A stretch of 64,000 bases of DNA from Sphaerulina vaccinii (taxonomy: Eukaryota > Ascomycota > Dothideomycetes > Mycosphaerellales > Mycosphaerellaceae). The stretch lies in assembly GCA_022570795.1 (NCBI GenBank), contig JAKUDP010000003.1, positions 682,001 to 746,000 on the forward strand. Reading direction: 5' to 3'. Below are positions 51,212 through 62,697 of the stretch, in pieces. Positions within the stretch are counted from its first letter, which is position 1. Each line of letters starts with the position of its first letter. Below the pieces are notes generated by a model. It saw nothing but the letters and a program-made list of their open reading frames with translations, ran no database searches and was not told where the DNA came from. Both the position numbers and the translations under genes were made by a program.

Positions 51212-52984
51212 CTAACTCACAGACCAGCTCTCGTCCTGCCCACTCGATCGCATGCGAATCGTCCTGCCAGCTCTCTCGCCAGTAGGCTTGCCCTCTGCTA
51301 CAGCAAACTTACCATTGATCAGCACTGCCCGAATGCCTTTCGCAGCTTGTCTCGGCTCAGCATAGGTTGCTGCATCGCGTATAGTTTCGGGATCGAACAG
51401 TACCAGATCCGCCTTGTATCCAATCTTCACAAGACCACGATCTCTCATGCCAATCACACTGGCAGCTCGAGAAGTCAAATGAGCAATCGCTTCTTCTAGG
51501 CCACCACTGAAGATCGTCTCCGGTTCCACTTCATCATAAGCCTCACTGCTTGTTGCGTGATAGATGTTTCTGATCTTGCCTTGTGGAAGAGCTCGCGCGT
51601 AGTGTCCGAGGTATCTTGCGAAAGTGCCCCAACCACGAGGATGTGGCTTTGTTGATGTAAGAATGCCATCTGAGCCGCCAGTGTGTCGTGAGTGGCGCAT
51701 GATCTCGCGAACGTTACCTTCATGCCCGCAGTGAGATAGTATCGTGCTGTTGAAGTTGTCCTCTTTCAAGATCTCGATGTACTTCTCGAAGGGGTCCTTG
51801 CACTGCTCTTCGGCAATTTGAGCAATCGTCTTTCCTACATAAGCGCCAGCGAGCTCTTTCTTCTGCACGCCTCCTATCTCAAGAATGTCCCACTGTAAGG
51901 TACAGCCATGGCAACCATCAGTCCCTTCGAGCAGCGCCAGACGTTTGATCTCTGCCAGCTGTTCTGGGTCGTTGAGTACCGCGATCTTGTCATCGGCAGA
52001 TGCAACCCAGCTAGGCAGTGTGGAGGCCAATGTCGTGGAACCTGGCAAGTATGGGTAAGTGTCGAGCGTAATGTCCACACCTTTAGCAATTGCCTGATCA
52101 ATCATGGTGATCAGCTCGATCGCTCTACCAGCGTTCTCCTCGTAGTTCATCGTGGCATGTGTGAGGTGAAGCCGTACACCTGTCTGCTTCGCAAGTTCAA
52201 TCATCTCAGCGTATGCTTTGAGAGCACCTTTCCCGTAGGATCTTGTATGTGGGCAGTAATACCCGCCGAATTGCTTTACTACTTTGCACAACTGAGCTAT
52301 CTCCTCGTCCGGAGCGAACGAGCCTGGGACATAGGTCAGGCCAGAGCTCATCCCAACTGCGCCTTCTTCCATGGACTTCGTTAGGATCTCTTGCATCTTC
52401 TTGATCTCCTCTGGAGTTGCTGGGCTTGAGCTCCACCCTTTGACCAGAATGCGCAAGTTGCCCTGTGGAACGAGGTATGCCGCATTTGTTGCAGTACGTT
52501 CACGATCTAGTACATCCAGGTATTCGCCTACAGTCCGCCATCGGTCAAAGAAGTCTGGAGGGTCGGTGGGATTGCCATTCCAGCCCGCGATCTGTTCTCT
52601 GATACGCTTCATCCCAGCATCATCTACTGGACTGTAGGAGATCCCATCTTGGCCGATGACCTCGGTGGTCACTCCTTGAGTCACTTTTGCTTCATGAGAT
52701 GGGGTGTGCAGGAGAGACAGATCGGAGTGGGCGTGCATATCTATGAATCCTGGACATAAGCTCCATTTGCCGTTCTCGCAGTCAATGACCTTGGTGCCGG
52801 CTTGCTTCGCCTGCTCGAGCTCTTTCAGACTTGTGGAAGATGTTCCATCGTGTATAGAATCGATGCATCCATCTCTGACGAGCACGCTCCCGACGTATCT
52901 TGAAGTAGCTCCTGACCCGTCAAAGATGGTAGCGTTCACAAACAGAACGTCATCCTGGTGGAAGGCTGTGATGTGCTCCGGCAT
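51212..52984 (-). CDS. N-acyl-D-amino-acid deacylase (D-aminoacylase-like amidohydrolase)
   Basis: A single exon of 590 residues. The amidohydrolase signature starts with FVNATIFDGSG near residue 15 and the metal motif GFIDMHAHSD (H84, H86, D88). It continues with VTTEVIGQDGISYSP, an EEGAVGMSSGLTYVPG block, HTRSYG, LHLTHATM (metal-ligand histidines), and NSTILSHCGHEGNVREIMRH. The C-terminal beta domain has the IGMRDRGLVKIGYKADLVLFDPETI pattern of the urease-like superfamily. Bacterial enzymes of this group hydrolyse N-acyl-D-amino acids; fungal homologs are less known and could act on D-peptides or N-acyl amines. No signal peptide is seen. Family is firm, substrate inferred. Confidence 0.88.
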   Translation of the reverse strand: MPEHITAFHQDDVLFVNATIFDGSGATSRYVGSVLVRDGCIDSIHDGTSSTSLKELEQAKQAGTKVIDCENGKWSLCPGFIDMHAHSDLSLLHTPSHEAKVTQGVTTEVIGQDGISYSPVDDAGMKRIREQIAGWNGNPTDPPDFFDRWRTVGEYLDVLDRERTATNAAYLVPQGNLRILVKGWSSSPATPEEIKKMQEILTKSMEEGAVGMSSGLTYVPGSFAPDEEIAQLCKVVKQFGGYYCPHTRSYGKGALKAYAEMIELAKQTGVRLHLTHATMNYEENAGRAIELITMIDQAIAKGVDITLDTYPYLPGSTTLASTLPSWVASADDKIAVLNDPEQLAEIKRLALLEGTDGCHGCTLQWDILEIGGVQKKELAGAYVGKTIAQIAEEQCKDPFEKYIEILKEDNFNSTILSHCGHEGNVREIMRHSRHTGGSDGILTSTKPHPRGWGTFARYLGHYARALPQGKIRNIYHATSSEAYDEVEPETIFSGGLEEAIAHLTSRAASVIGMRDRGLVKIGYKADLVLFDPETIRDAATYAEPRQAAKGIRAVLINGKFAVAEGKPTGERAGRTIRMRSSGQDESWSVS

Positions 52985-54061
52985 GATCAGGACTCATATA
53001 AAACACTCTGCCAAACGCTGGCGATGACCTGAAAGACGACATGGTGTGTTTGAGAGGAAAGAGTGATAGATAGAGGTTCGGCCAACGTTGATGACAATCG
53101 CCTAGCTTGCCCAAAGAGGAAAGGTCTCGAATTGAACGACTTTTGGCCTGGACAAGCTGGAATGATCTGGTGTACAGTAACCTATGCATGTCAGTAGAAG
53201 AACACTCGATAATATGCTGACAGATAGTGAGAGAGATGAAAGACAGCAAGTTACCAAGCTCATCCAACGTGTTTCCCATTCCATTAGTACTTAATCGGGC
53301 AATGTAATTTCCCCTCGATGAGCAGCCGTGTCTTCTTTAATCCATCACACACTGAAACAAAACATAAGCAGAGCATCGCAGCAAAGCTTCCGTTAATACA
53401 TCAGATCATGAAGTGAAGGTAAAGCAAAAACAGCAGCAGCAACAGCAGAAGGGCTCAACAGCAGTGCATAATACAGCAGCATTTCCAAGACTGTCGAACA
53501 AGAGTTTCTCCAGGGAAACTTTTCCATTGCGGGCGCATCTGAGCCAGAAGCCAGAGCGCGCAATGAACACCCATATCCCAAAGTGTGTTGAACTCCCATC
53601 TCGCCCTCTCCGTAAGAAAATGCCAAATCTTTGCATCGAACCAAACAGTTTTCACGTGAAAATCAGAACAGCAGCCGTTGATTATTACCCAGTAAGCCAT
53701 TTCTCGTCCTCCATCTTTCTTTCCAGTAATGCAAAGTGCATGAAAGAGTCAATGCAATAAGGAGGTCGTTACACAGTCGTGGGCATTTCTTGACGTCGTG
53801 GTGGTGGGCAGCGAGCTCCATTGAAATCTTTCTTCTCTACTTTTTGTTTTCATTCTCATATCGATCGTCCGATCATAAGTGGTTGTCGTCATCGTTTGTC
53901 AAAGCGGTCGTCGACAGATAGTGTTGCTGTCGATTCGCTGATGATGCTAGTCATGCTTTCGTTAAGTCATGCTTTCGTTGTCAGTGTGGTGTGGGTGTCG
54001 ATGGTCCATCACTGAGTACATGGGGTAAGGACAGTGATCGCGTCAAATCGTGGTGGCCAGT
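52985..54061. other. Gene-free stretch with a CAG/CAA-rich tract
   Basis: Upstream of the D-aminoacylase gene and downstream of the RRM/R3H gene (long 3' UTR likely). A CAG/CAA-rich tract lies at about 53429-53451. Short frames in the tract encode Gln runs but no domain. Confidence 0.5.
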
Positions 54062-55981
54062 CTAGTGCTCAACAGTAATCTCCGCAGCGCTGCTCTGCTG
54101 GGAGAGCTCGTCGCTGTTGCGCTGCATGTGTCCATTCTGTCTACGCGAGAAGCCAACGCCGCGCTCTGGCTGTGGGCCGCGTGGCTGTCGCTGAGGACCA
54201 TCGGGACCACCTTGAAGCGCACTGCGAGTCTGTGAGCGATCATCGTAGGTGCTGAAAGAGCGGTTGCTTCCAATGGGACCCGGGTTACCACTCTCCCAGG
54301 ACGGGAAGCCACGGAGGCCACGTGGACTTCCGCCAAAGCCACCTCCTATGCTCATATTGCCAAGGCCGTTGATGAGGCCAGAGGTGTCTCCGCGCTCAGC
54401 GAGGCCAGATGTTGGCGTCATGAGAGTTGGGGTGTTCGAGTCTCTGCCGAAGTCTTGCTGGAGGCGCTGAACATTGTTGCTAAGCGCAGCAGGAAAGCTA
54501 GCAGTCGATGGCACTGGAGATGGCGTGTATGAGCGAAGATCTGCAAAAGACTTTGCGGATCGCAAGTTGGCTCCAGGATTGAGGCCATTTGGTGTGTCGT
54601 GGTAGCCCAAGTATCCCGATGCCTGGTGGCGTAGGTTGTTGGGAGCATAGTAACCCTCATTCGCACGCACGTCGCTGAAGTCGGTCGTGGCAGCTCGGTT
54701 GAGCTGTCGGCGCTGGTCGGTCTGCAAGTTGGCAAGAGCTGGCATAGGTGGACTCAGACGTTGACGACCTTCTTTGAAGACATGTACAGATCGTTGGTTG
54801 GCTTCGCCCTTCGAGGCGTGGCCAAGACCCATGTGATGTGCTAAAGTGTGGACTATGCGGCGCTCTGGCGGTGAGAGAGTTGGGGCAAAGACCAGAAGGT
54901 CCTTGCTTGGATCCTCTTTGAACAGCATGAGCTTGGTGTAGTACTGAAGCTGCGTGGCATCGTTCAGGTTCACTTCTGGGCCTCCGGTCGCGGGATCAGT
55001 GTACCCCATCTCGGAAAAGCCAGGTCCGATCTTCTGGCGTGCTGACACTGGTGATGGTGAGCTAGCATTGATCATGCGAGATGACAATGAAGACGCCGAA
55101 GCTTGTGTCTGCAGTGTGGCTCCTGCCATCGGTCGGTGCTGTTCCTCCAGCTGCCCTCTGCGTTCACGCTTCTCGCGTTCTATGCGTTCACGTTCCGCAG
55201 CTGGGAGCATCTTCTTGTACTCGACTCGCAGCTTCCGCCCATTAAGCTCGAAGTGGTTCATCGCGTCAATGACAGTCGCAGTCTCGTCCGGGTTCGTGAA
55301 GTTGGCAAAGGCAAGGCCTCTGAACACGCCGTTGTCGAAGTGGTAGTTAAACGCATAAGGCAACGGCAGTCCCATCTCGGTCATGATACCAACCAACTGT
55401 TCTTTCTTGACTGCGAATGGGATGTTCTTGATCACAATAGCAGTAGGAATCAACTCCTCATCAGGTTCCGAGTGCATGTCGTGTCGTCCCATTTGCCCTC
55501 CATAGCCTCCTCCGCCATACTGATTCATGGGCATGTGCTGTTGTTGGTCCATCCAGGCCTGTGTGATATGTTAGTAGTTGACTAGCGCAGTTCAGACTTG
55601 TATCTTGCAACATACAGAAGGCAGACCTGAGCGACCACCTCGTGAAGGAGGCTTGCGCAGACCCGGACCACCGAGTCCATTCAGCGTATTGTTCTGTCCG
55701 AACGCACCGGCGTTCCACGACTGCCCGCCCATGTTGTCGTAACCTCCATTTCCGTAGCCGCCTACAGTCGCGTTGCGCATGTCGTTCGGGTTGAATCGCG
55801 GGTTTCCGTTGAAAGTTTGAGCGTGGTCTTCGGCCGTGTAGAGACCGGATGGGAGATGGCCATATGCTGGCTCGAACTGCTGGCGCGAGTTCTGGCGGTG
55901 GAGCGAGTCCTGCCTTGCAGACGTGGGCGAGCGACCCGCTGGGTTGTCGTAGTACATGTCTGCGTACTGTTGATGCTGCAT
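54062..55981 (-). CDS. RNA-binding protein with RRM and R3H domains (Pin4/Cip2-like)
   Basis: Exons 55981-55616 and 55558-54062 join in phase 0 over a 57-nt intron (donor GTATGT, branch ACTAAC, acceptor CACAG), giving 620 residues. The start is the first ATG of the open frame. Gln/Asn/Gly-rich N-terminus; RRM at about 160-240 (TAIVIKNIPFAVKKEQLVGIM as RNP2 and RGLAFANFTNPDE as RNP1). A basic helix RERIEREKRERRG follows, then an R3H domain at about 325-385 (DLLVFAPTLSPPERRIVHTLAHHMGL with R-x3-H), then a long low-complexity tail rich in Gly, Ser and Asn. The order RRM-R3H matches fungal Cip1/Cip2 and Pin4-like proteins, which act in mRNA control and stress or checkpoint recovery. That role is by family. 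The gene is well preserved. Confidence 0.85.
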
Positions 55982-58298
55982 CGTGGTGGCTGCGAGGTGT
56001 GTCACGCTGGTGGTGCGGTGCAAAGAGTATTTCTACTGCAGTTCAGGACCGCCAAGCTGCTTCAGTGTGGCTGACAGCCCAGCTCGCGTCTCGAGGCGTT
56101 TGTCGGGTGTGATCTGCTGCTCGCCAGAAGGAGATGTGGCAGACTGCAGCGAGGGCGAAATAGTGTGAGTTGAAATACCAGATGAAGCCTGAGCTGGTCT
56201 CCCCGTCCCGTGATGTGCTGATGTGCTGCTGCTCCACAGCTTTCCTAATGAAAACCTGCGTGGGTCTCTGGCTGGCGCCGCTGAACCTTTGTGAACCAGT
56301 GATTAGCGGACAAAACAAAGAATGACTGTGGCACGCCGGGCGTGATGCGAATGTGAGGTTGGGGGAATGGCAACTTGGGGCAAGTTGTTGGCAGAGAAAA
56401 ACACGTTCGCTCTGAAGAACTACGACAACTTTGGACTGAGTGCACTGACCACTCCTCCTTAGTCGTTCCTCCCCTTTCAACTTTCGAGGCGAACAGGGAT
56501 ATTTATTTCCATCCGCACGAGATTTCAATTTACTGAGGATCATCGACTACTCCTATACGTTTAATGATACTCTACTTCCCCTCTCTGAGTAGTCCCACCA
56601 AACACAACGCTCAATTTGAATGCTCGCGTATCATTATTCTCCGATGATATCGAGCGCGAACCGGGAAGGGGATCTTTCAGCCTCGAGAGGTGCTGATGAG
56701 TACTCCGGTCCACGTCCGCCACTCTGCGTTGTCGCTCCTGTGCAGGCTCTGCTGCATATTAGACGCACCCAGTATCGGCTGCTATCCCACCTGCCGTGCG
56801 AGGCCTTGGGACGCTAATTCATGCCTGTGTGATGCACATGCCAGGATAGCTAATCGACTAAAGATGATGGTGCATGTCCATCTCGCGTATGAGGACGCTT
56901 TCTGCGAGCACAAAGGACATGTAACATATGTCTCAGAAATGGCAGAGCCAATCCGACTGCACGCCGTCCTTCAGCTCTCACACACCGTCCTCGACGCTGG
57001 ACGCCGTCAAAGGGTTCCTGGAAGCGTTTCTGGCCATCCAATGTTCGTCGAACCCACCTGCTGATCACCACATGGCGCTCGCGGGCCGCTCGAACTTACA
57101 GATTCCGAATCTCACTACTCAAGCTGCTATTTCATCATACTTTCTCGACTCCCTGCCCTGCTCGATTCGGCACCCAAAATATTGCATCTATAGCCAGAGA
57201 AGGCTTTATTCGGGTGCCTTCACGTCAGTAACCTCGCAAGGAAGTGATTGCAACTACCTTAAGGTCGGGACTTCTGCTGCTGCAAAGCTCACCTGTATGC
57301 TGCCAGCGTTTTCTGCATCCGCATCTGCGTCTGCATGCACGGCGTCTCGAATGAGGGGCTGAAGTCACGCAATGGGATGTAGCACAGGAGCCCTCGCCAT
57401 AACCAAGGCACTCGACACGTTACACTGCTTCACGACAACCTGCAACCAACCTTGATAGCCGGCTACACAAGGCTCGGCTTCCGCAACCACCGCTGTTCTG
57501 CTTGGGGACAAGGTGCAGCTTCGGACAGCTCAGCCTGCACAAGCTCGTGCACATGTCGACAGAATTGGTCCTTCCATTCCTTCCACGATCGATGATTCGC
57601 TCCCATTGCCATACGTGATTGGATTGACAGGTACCAATACCATATCCCTGGCTTGATCGCAGCTCTTTCATGTCAGCTGATAAGATGTGCTTGGTCTTGG
57701 TCTATTACATCTGTACAAATTCACTTGCTAGTCCTAATAACAGACCATGCCAAGCTGCTAGAGTGCCATAAAATGAGCCTACAGGTCTTCCGAGAGTCAT
57801 TCTGATATCAAGCAATCTTGTTCCCTAGCTTCAGGACCGATGTACGTGAACAACACCAACAACCACGAGCTCCGCAACAACTGCATGATGTTTGAAACCG
57901 ACTTGAAACCGACACCCGATCTTAATGCGAGAAAGTATTCGATGCAAACTGCTAGGAACAGCTCAACTTAGACGTCATTGAGCTTCCAACGTATGCAGAA
58001 CACAAAGCTACACTTTACAGGGCATAGCATGGTTGACACGGTCCCACTGACAAGGCTAGCAAGCATTGACAAGGACTTATGGAAAGTATATCATCAAAAC
58101 TTCGGCCAAGAATGATTCGGTATACGAAAGGTATTACGAACACTCACGCGACCGAAAGAAAGGCGATTGCCATGGAGACCGAAAGAAAGGAGACGACGAC
58201 GACGAATTGACCTGAATCGGCTTGTTGTACAAGCATCGGATCATAATGGACACTAGACAAGGAAGAAAAGAATGGGATGCCGCAGTCCCGGTTTCGAT
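55982..58298. other. Gene-free stretch of 2.3 kb
   Basis: Long 5' region of the RRM/R3H gene, then the 3' region of the Lin1 gene. Minus-strand frame 56043-56543 and plus-strand frames 56690-57362 lack motifs and splice logic. Long 5' leaders are common for such RNA-binding proteins. No tRNA, repeat or ncRNA is identified. Confidence 0.5.
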
Positions 58299-59676
58299 CT
58301 AACTGATATCGAGGATTCGACTCCACTCCGAAGAAGAAGAGATTCTTCGGAACTCCACACCTTCACCAAAATACCCGGCTTCATTCCAAGCCTGCATTGT
58401 AGGGCCATCATATGGCCCATGGGACGATCCACCGTCGCGCGCGTCGCTCCATCGGTATTCCCACGCGTCTGATGTTGATCCACCAGTAGCCGCGCCTGTT
58501 TCAGCTTCTGTGGACGAAGGCTTCCAATCTTCGCCAGTCTCTCGCCGGTACTGTCGCATGAGGATCTCGCGCTCTGCTTGGTAGATCTCGTGCTGGCCAC
58601 GGGAGTAAAGGGCATCAGCAGCAGCAGTGATGGCATCTACGGCCTTCTTTCGAGCTTTGTTCCTTTGGGTGTGCTGTGCCATTGCCATTGGCTTCAGGCT
58701 CGTCGACGTCCATACCATCACTCTTCTTTTGCTGCTTCTTTTGCTTCCACTTGGGGACTTTCTTCTCAGTGACCTTGCCCTTGTTCAAGCGTGCCAGTGC
58801 TTCGAGCGGTGTCTCTCCAGTGTCGAGCTGAGTAATGAGTCTTGATAGCACATCGCTGGTAAGAACAGCATCGTCCTCCATAGCTTTCCTTCGTCTTTCC
58901 TCTTCGCGCTTCTCCTCTGCTTCCTTTGCCTTCTTCATGTCCTTCTTACTCAGTCCTTCTAACCAGTTGTCGTTGACAGCGTCTGGATCCTGCGCTTTCC
59001 GTACGAAATTCCCAGACTCGTCGAATCTGCCTTCCTCCTCTTCATTCTTCAGATTGTACGCATCTAGCCGTGGAGCATGCTTCTTCTTGCTGCCAGCTCC
59101 AAGCTCTGCTGCATCTTCGTCATCCATCTCCTCTGGTAATTGATCGCGCTCCTCTTCATCGCCTGATGACTCTGACTCCTCATCTTGAGCTTTCCGCTTG
59201 CCCTTCCCGTCCATCAGTATATCAGCAGAGACTTTCCCACCTGCTTCACTGTTCATAACCTGTCCTTCGATGTCCTCCTGCTCAAGAAATCTCACGTCCT
59301 TACCCTTCTTCTTCCCTACCTCCTCGTCGTCGTCCCCGTCAGGCTGCTCATCCTCCGCCAGATCCGCGAACATGTCGTCGTGCTCCTCATCTTTGCTCTT
59401 TGCTTCCTTGTCCTTGTTTCGTGCCTTCTCTCGAGCTCGTGCGTCGAAGTTGTCGTTGTCGGAATCTGATTCATAGCCATCTATGTTCACCGCATTACGT
59501 TTCGTGTTTGTGCCCGATTTGCCTATCACATCCGCGTCCAGTATTAGGTCTTCTTCGGGTGCATCTGCTGCTAATGTGCTCGGATTGCGGTAGTCGAAGC
59601 GAGGTTTCTTGGAGTTATTGGCTTGACTGCGCGCATATTCTTCTGCTTCACGTTTGGGGCGTGAGGCACTCGACAT
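58299..59676 (-). CDS. LIN1: Lin1/CD2BP2-like GYF-domain protein, one-base frameshift
   Basis: The gene starts at ATG 59674-59676. Its first frame encodes an acidic Lin1-type protein with KKPRFDYRNPSTL, DEEVGKKKGKDVRFLEQEDIEGQ, HAPRLDAYNLKNEEEEGRFDESGNFVRK and LEALARLNKG, but it stops at 58615. The frame one base over continues NKARKKAVDAITAAADAL and then the GYF domain, WEYRWSDARDGGSSHGPYDGPTMQAW, ending at TAG 58301-58299. The switch is needed between about 58690 and 58640 (GCACACCCAAAGGAAC region); no intron of suitable length fits. Family proteins join the U5 snRNP and bind proline-rich peptides through GYF. For a widely conserved gene the shift suggests an assembly indel rather than decay. 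Confidence 0.75.
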
Positions 59677-60217
59677 TATTTTGTAAGTTAGGGCTGGAGG
59701 AGAAGGTGAGGTTAAGGTGTTGAGGTGAAACAGTCAATGCGGAAAGAGAAGTTGGAGCTTGTGATAGAAGCTCGTTACATCATGTTTTCAGGTACAACCC
59801 TGCATAGAGTTGTCTCATGACTCGTAACAATTGAATGCCTATTTACACAGCATTTACTACTCTGAGTACTGTTTGACCTCTGTCGTTCCTCGCTTGTGGT
59901 GCTGAGGTCCTGCGGTCCTGCAAGTCTCCCACTGCACTCCCTGGCGACTGATTATCTCAAGCTGTACCTTCGCCCGACTGATAGCACATCGTCCAGCTTT
60001 CTCATTGCGATGTTGGGCGGCTACGCTACGACAGCGTCCTCTGGTCCTGCCCAACTATGTTACCTCGCGGCCGAGACATGAGTGATGCGAGTATCTCGTG
60101 GTGGTCCTATCTTCCACGAGCCTGCTCTATCGCCTCAAGCACGAGAAATCATCCGGGCGTATGCTAAGCTGATAGGGCCTCCTGGTACAAATTCTTTACA
60201 CCTGGATCCTTCGGTCC
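59677..60217. other. Gene-free stretch
   Basis: Promoter of the Lin1-like gene and 3' flank of the membrane-protein gene. No feature is recognised. Confidence 0.4.
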
Positions 60218-61344
60218 TCAGCTAGCTCCACGGCTGGATCTTGACCCAGACGGCTCACTCAAGTCATCCATGTTCAACGCAGTGATGAAGTCCAGCTCCT
60301 CGCCATGCTGAGCTTTGCCACTGTCATGCCGATCATCCATATGCAGCGCGGACTCCAGATCCAGATGCTCGCAATCCTGCGGCTTTCCGTAATCGCGAAC
60401 AATAGAGTCTTTCGGCCGATGCTGAGTCTGCTCAAGCTTCTTTCTTCGTGCTTGTTCGACGTCTGAGAAATCTCCTCGAACGCCATCACTCAGCACGCTG
60501 CCCATGCGTTCCATCTTGATCGTGCTCAGTCGATCCAACGCCGTCTTGAAGTCGTCCAGAATGATCATATCCGTAAGACATCGAAACACATAGGCCAATT
60601 TCCAGAATGGGTTGATTCCATCGGGAAGCCCAGATGAAGGAATAGCATGCGTTACGGCGAGGATGTCAACGATCAGGAAGGCTATGCTGACCAGCATGGA
60701 AGCAAGCAGTACTCCGAATCGTGGCGATACTCGAATTAGTTCCAAGAAGCCAAACTCGTATCTCGACTTGATGTTGTAGAACAGGCTGCATGCCGTGAAG
60801 ATCCACCACGGATCCCTGAAGAGTGCCTCATATGGTCGGGTCTTAGTGAAGAGTCGACTAGTATCGCTAAAGTAGAGGAAGTTGGCCACGATCTCGAGTA
60901 CCCAATATGGTTGAACGAGGATGACTGTGCCAATATAAAACCAGCTGCCTCTCTTGCTGAGGAAAGGCTTATTCTTCATCCAGGCAATGACATTATGGAG
61001 AGACCAGCTGATGTTGAGGAAGATCGCGGTTACTGAGAGGTACCAGTTGTAGACTGGTGGGTTGGTGAAGATGAAGGTGCCATGGCTATCGCTGATCAGC
61101 AGGTGTCACAGGAACTCGCTCAAGGAGGCGTTATGGCTTACAATGTGCCGAGAATCAATTCTATTACAATTAGTTTGTGAAGCAGAATATGCGATCGCAT
61201 ATTGGAGAATGCAACGCAGGCCATGATGATCAATGACCCACACATGTAGCCTTGCGCCCATGCTTCGATTGTGAGGCCTGCCGGATCCTGTGGCTTCTGA
61301 ACGTTCAGAGTCATGGCTTCCGGAGCTGATGATACCGCGTCCAT
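60218..61344 (-). CDS. Multi-pass fungal membrane protein
   Basis: Exons 61344-61142 and 61091-60218 join by a 50-nt intron (donor GTAAGC, acceptor ATCAG), giving 358 residues. The splice restores a continuous TFIFTNPPVYNWYLSVTAIFLNISWSLHNVIAWMKNKPFL segment that I recall from a widespread ascomycete membrane-protein family without a settled function. About seven hydrophobic segments are visible: MCGSLIIMACVAFSN, LIVIELILGTF, YLSVTAIFLNIS, FYIGTVILVQPYWVLEIVANF, PWWIFTACSLFY, FGVLLASMLVSIAFLIVDIL and a weaker one near INPFWKLAYVF. The C-terminal 100 residues are hydrophilic. No transporter signature or G-protein-receptor motif is clear. Plasma- or endomembrane location is inferred. Confidence 0.75.
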
Positions 61345-62697
61345 CTAGGGTGGTGCCAAGCCTTGTCTCGGATGTTGATGGTGTCGACTGGGTTCGTGCT
61401 CATGCGCGTGGACTCGGATGCAGCTTGGATGAACGCCCATGGCCCACACTAGTCAGTATGGTCGCCGCAGGCAGCACTGAAAGAATAGAGGAAGCGGTAA
61501 GTAATGCTGGAAAGTGATGTTGAGAGTCTGTCGCGAAGGAGATTTTCAGGTGAGGAGGAGACGATGTGGAGAACACCGGGGGGTGGACTGGAGAGAGAGA
61601 GAGCTTCTTGTTGGAGGCGTTCTTCTCTTCCTCCTCGCACCACCACACTGCACCTGTTTTTTCCTCCGATTCGCCTTGTAAAGCCACGCGGCTTTGTCAC
61701 GAGTACTCACAGGAACTGCGCCAGTACTCATCCTGGGCATCGAAGGCTGAAGACTACCACGATCTTCTTGCTATTGGTCTTTGTTGACACTGCGACTGCT
61801 ACGTCAGTCTTCTCGGCAGAGGATGGCAGCATGGCGGGTCGTATATTTCTAACCATCCTGGGCTCTGGAGTAGCATCTGTAGCTCCTGGAGGAGTTGTAG
61901 ACCGAGTCAATAGGTATATGCTCAAGTACTGATGAACGTTGGGCAGTAGTGTGCGAACAGATGTCGAGGTCGACAGCCAACCCAGGAGTCGAAGTGTGCG
62001 AACAGATGTCGAGGTCGACAGCCAACCCAGGAGTCGAAACAATTCCGAGAAAGTGGCCCCACCGAGCCCACCGAGTCACAAGGCCGCCAGCCAATACTTC
62101 TCGTCCGGTCATCGAATAGAAAGTGCATATTACACCACTTTCCTATTCCACGTTTCAAGGCGCAGGTCATGCGAAGACCACATGTCTCCGAAGACTAGAA
62201 GCTTGCACTAGCTAAATTGTCCACATTCTGCGCATATCACTTCAAGAATGCTAGCCAATCTCCGTTCTTGGCCATGCAACATTTCGGCTCAGACGTGCTT
62301 GAAGAAGAGCACGCAACTGCCCCTCAAGCACATCTCCTGCACATCATCGTCACAAGTCTGCTATATCTCCATAGAGGAACTGCAGGTTGTTAAGCCCCCT
62401 CCGCAATGAAGCGCAGGAACCGCTACCCGACATGCAGAATCCCTTGCATTGCAGCGTCAGCTCACCACATAGCTGAATGGCTTGGACTCAACTTGGCTGA
62501 TATCTGCACTGCGGAGATATTGAACGCACGTCCTACAGTTCATCGAGCATCGTAGTGGTGTGCACTCCGGCCTGTTGGGAAGCTGGTACTTATAACGAAC
62601 GAGTAGCGCATAATGGTAGGTCTTCAGCTGGTGTTCTCCGTCCATTAATATACCCTTTCCTCAACCATCACCCTTGCTTGGCAACCTCGCAGATACA
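61345..62697. other. Gene-free stretch of 1.35 kb with a tandem duplication
   Basis: Upstream regions of the membrane-protein gene and of the GH43 gene. Open frames of 60-142 codons on both strands lack motifs; one minus-strand frame spans the 45-bp duplication. No coding gene is supported. Confidence 0.5.
61949..62038. repeat. Perfect 45-bp tandem duplication (two copies)
   Basis: The unit at 61949-61993 is repeated exactly at 61994-62038 (starting GTGTGCGAACAG, ending GAGTCGAA). Each unit contains the near-palindrome TGTCGAGGTCGACA. No further copies are seen. Confidence 0.9.

Noticed and set aside
56043..57362. Several 120-166-codon frames on both strands
   Set aside because: Mutually overlapping, no motifs, and located in the likely long leader of the RRM/R3H gene.
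58640..58740. A short intron to repair the Lin1 frame
   Set aside because: Candidate introns have lengths that do not restore the frame or are only about 34 nt, below any other intron in the window.
61504..62042. Frames of 142 and 104 codons around the 45-bp duplication
   Set aside because: The apparent internal protein repeat is only the DNA duplication read in frame; no signal or domain is convincing.
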